Made by a program: the position numbers and the translations under genes
Notes under the pieces: generated by a model
The model's database searches: none
What the model was told of the DNA's origin: nothing
The model's input: only the letters and a program-made list of their open reading frames with translations
In this document: positions 6,302 through 7,053 of the stretch, piece after piece
Layout of the letters: each line of letters starts with the position of its first letter
Position numbering within the stretch: position 1 is the stretch's first letter
NCBI GenBank assembly: GCA_026391755.1
Contig: JAPLDN010000337.1
Span: forward strand, 1 to 7,053
Direction: 5' to 3'
Length of the DNA: 7,053 nucleotides
From: Bacteroidota bacterium
GTDB taxonomy: Bacteria > Bacteroidota > Bacteroidia > Bacteroidales > FEN-979

Positions 6302-7053
6302 TTATGGTTTCTCTGAAGCGTACATCATCTGGATTTCCTGTTCGGTCAGGGATTTATGCCAGAACCTTACATTGTCGAGAAGTCCTTTGAAATGGTTGTT
6401 TGCAGGGTCGTCATAACTTGCCCATGCATCCGGAATGGTTGGATTTTCTTTATCCTGGATGAATCCGAAAACAAAGGTATTGTTACCGGCAGCGCCGTTA
6501 TAAATAAGTCCCTTTGCCTCTGTCATTGGAGCATCGTACAGGTTGTAATCCTGCTCTTTCATCTTTTCTCCATTGAAATACATGGTGGCAATCTTGGTTG
6601 AAGCGGTGAAACGGCAAACAACATTTACCCATTTATTGGCAAGGTAAAATTTCACTCCACCTGAACCTGTCAGGTCTTTACAGAAGGTCCAGCCTTTCCA
6701 GCCACCGTTATCTTTCGTTTTCCCATCGCCCGGGAACCAGAGATCATGTGAGGCGTAAGAAGTATTGGTTTTGTATTGTGCGGCGAGTTTGCACCAGGTA
6801 TAATCGCCTGCGATCTCAAACTGGAAACCGTACCAGCCGGCGATACCCATAACAAACTGACCATGCTTGGTTGAGTCTGCTTTTACCCAGAATGCCAGGG
6901 TGAAATCCTGGGTATGCATCAGGGAGTCGCCTTTAGGAATTTCAATAAGAGTGGTTGCTCCGTCGAATTTGGCGGCCATCCCTGCAGCTGTTGAGAAGGA
7001 GGGTGCATAAGTAAGCCCGATCACACCGCCAACCTTTGGGTTATAATTGTTCA
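6302..7053 (-). CDS. LamG/concanavalin A-like glycan-binding protein, partial (N-terminus beyond right edge)
   Basis: The frame is open to the right edge and ends at TAA (6302-6304), giving 249 complete codons. A GTG at 7024 is in frame, but upstream codons continue as NNYNPKVGG, so this is a truncated gene and the GTG is not the start. Signs of a Laminin_G_3/concanavalin A-like jelly roll are AAKFDGATTLIEIPKGDS near the visible start, FTLAFWVKADSTKHGQFVMG, NKWVNVVCRFTASTKIATMY followed by FNGEKM, and the closing FKGLLDNVRFWHKSLTEQEI, a typical LamG ending. No catalytic signature is seen. Proteins of this kind commonly follow SusC/SusD in Bacteroidota PULs and are thought to be surface glycan-binding components; the missing N-terminus would probably hold a lipoprotein signal. 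It is the first gene in transcription order here and is separated from the enzyme genes by the hairpin at 6242-6283. The ligand cannot be told from the sequence. Confidence 0.88.
   Translation of the reverse strand, partial: NNYNPKVGGVIGLTYAPSFSTAAGMAAKFDGATTLIEIPKGDSLMHTQDFTLAFWVKADSTKHGQFVMGIAGWYGFQFEIAGDYTWCKLAAQYKTNTSYASHDLWFPGDGKTKDNGGWKGWTFCKDLTGSGGVKFYLANKWVNVVCRFTASTKIATMYFNGEKMKEQDYNLYDAPMTEAKGLIYNGAAGNNTFVFGFIQDKENPTIPDAWASYDDPANNHFKGLLDNVRFWHKSLTEQEIQMMYASEKP

Overview
The window looks like part of a polysaccharide utilisation locus (PUL) from a member of the Bacteroidota. The evidence is that every gene is on the minus strand and almost every product is an exported carbohydrate-active or glycan-binding protein. 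Starts lack Shine-Dalgarno sequences, genes are closely packed, and base composition is moderate (mid-40s % GC by eye). The families (LamG-type protein, PF10091 'glucoamylase' lipoprotein, BglX-type GH3) are those of Bacteroidota PULs. No SusC/SusD pair, regulator, RNA gene, mobile element or CRISPR array is visible. Any SusC/SusD genes would be expected to the right, upstream in transcription.

Transcription runs from high to low coordinates. First is a LamG/concanavalin-like protein cut by the right edge (6302-7053). A terminator-like hairpin follows (6242-6283). Next come a lipoprotein with two Ig-like domains and a PF10091/GH144-like catalytic domain (4256-6229), a periplasmic GH3 beta-glucosidase (1979-4222) and a second, divergent PF10091/GH144-like enzyme with a signal peptide (463-1848). 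Last is the N-terminal part of an exported protein starting with a carbohydrate-binding-like beta-sandwich, cut by the left edge (1-448).

The best functional reading, which is inference, is a beta-1,2-glucan degradation set. The lipoprotein carries acidic residues spaced as I remember them in the Chitinophaga pinensis endo-beta-1,2-glucanase (GH144). It would cut polymer at the cell surface, with the LamG and CBM-like proteins helping to hold glycan. The second PF10091 enzyme and the GH3 beta-glucosidase would finish oligosaccharides in the periplasm. Two genes need their starts moved inward from the longest open frame (to 6229 and 1848); in the first case the longer frame begins inside the hairpin.
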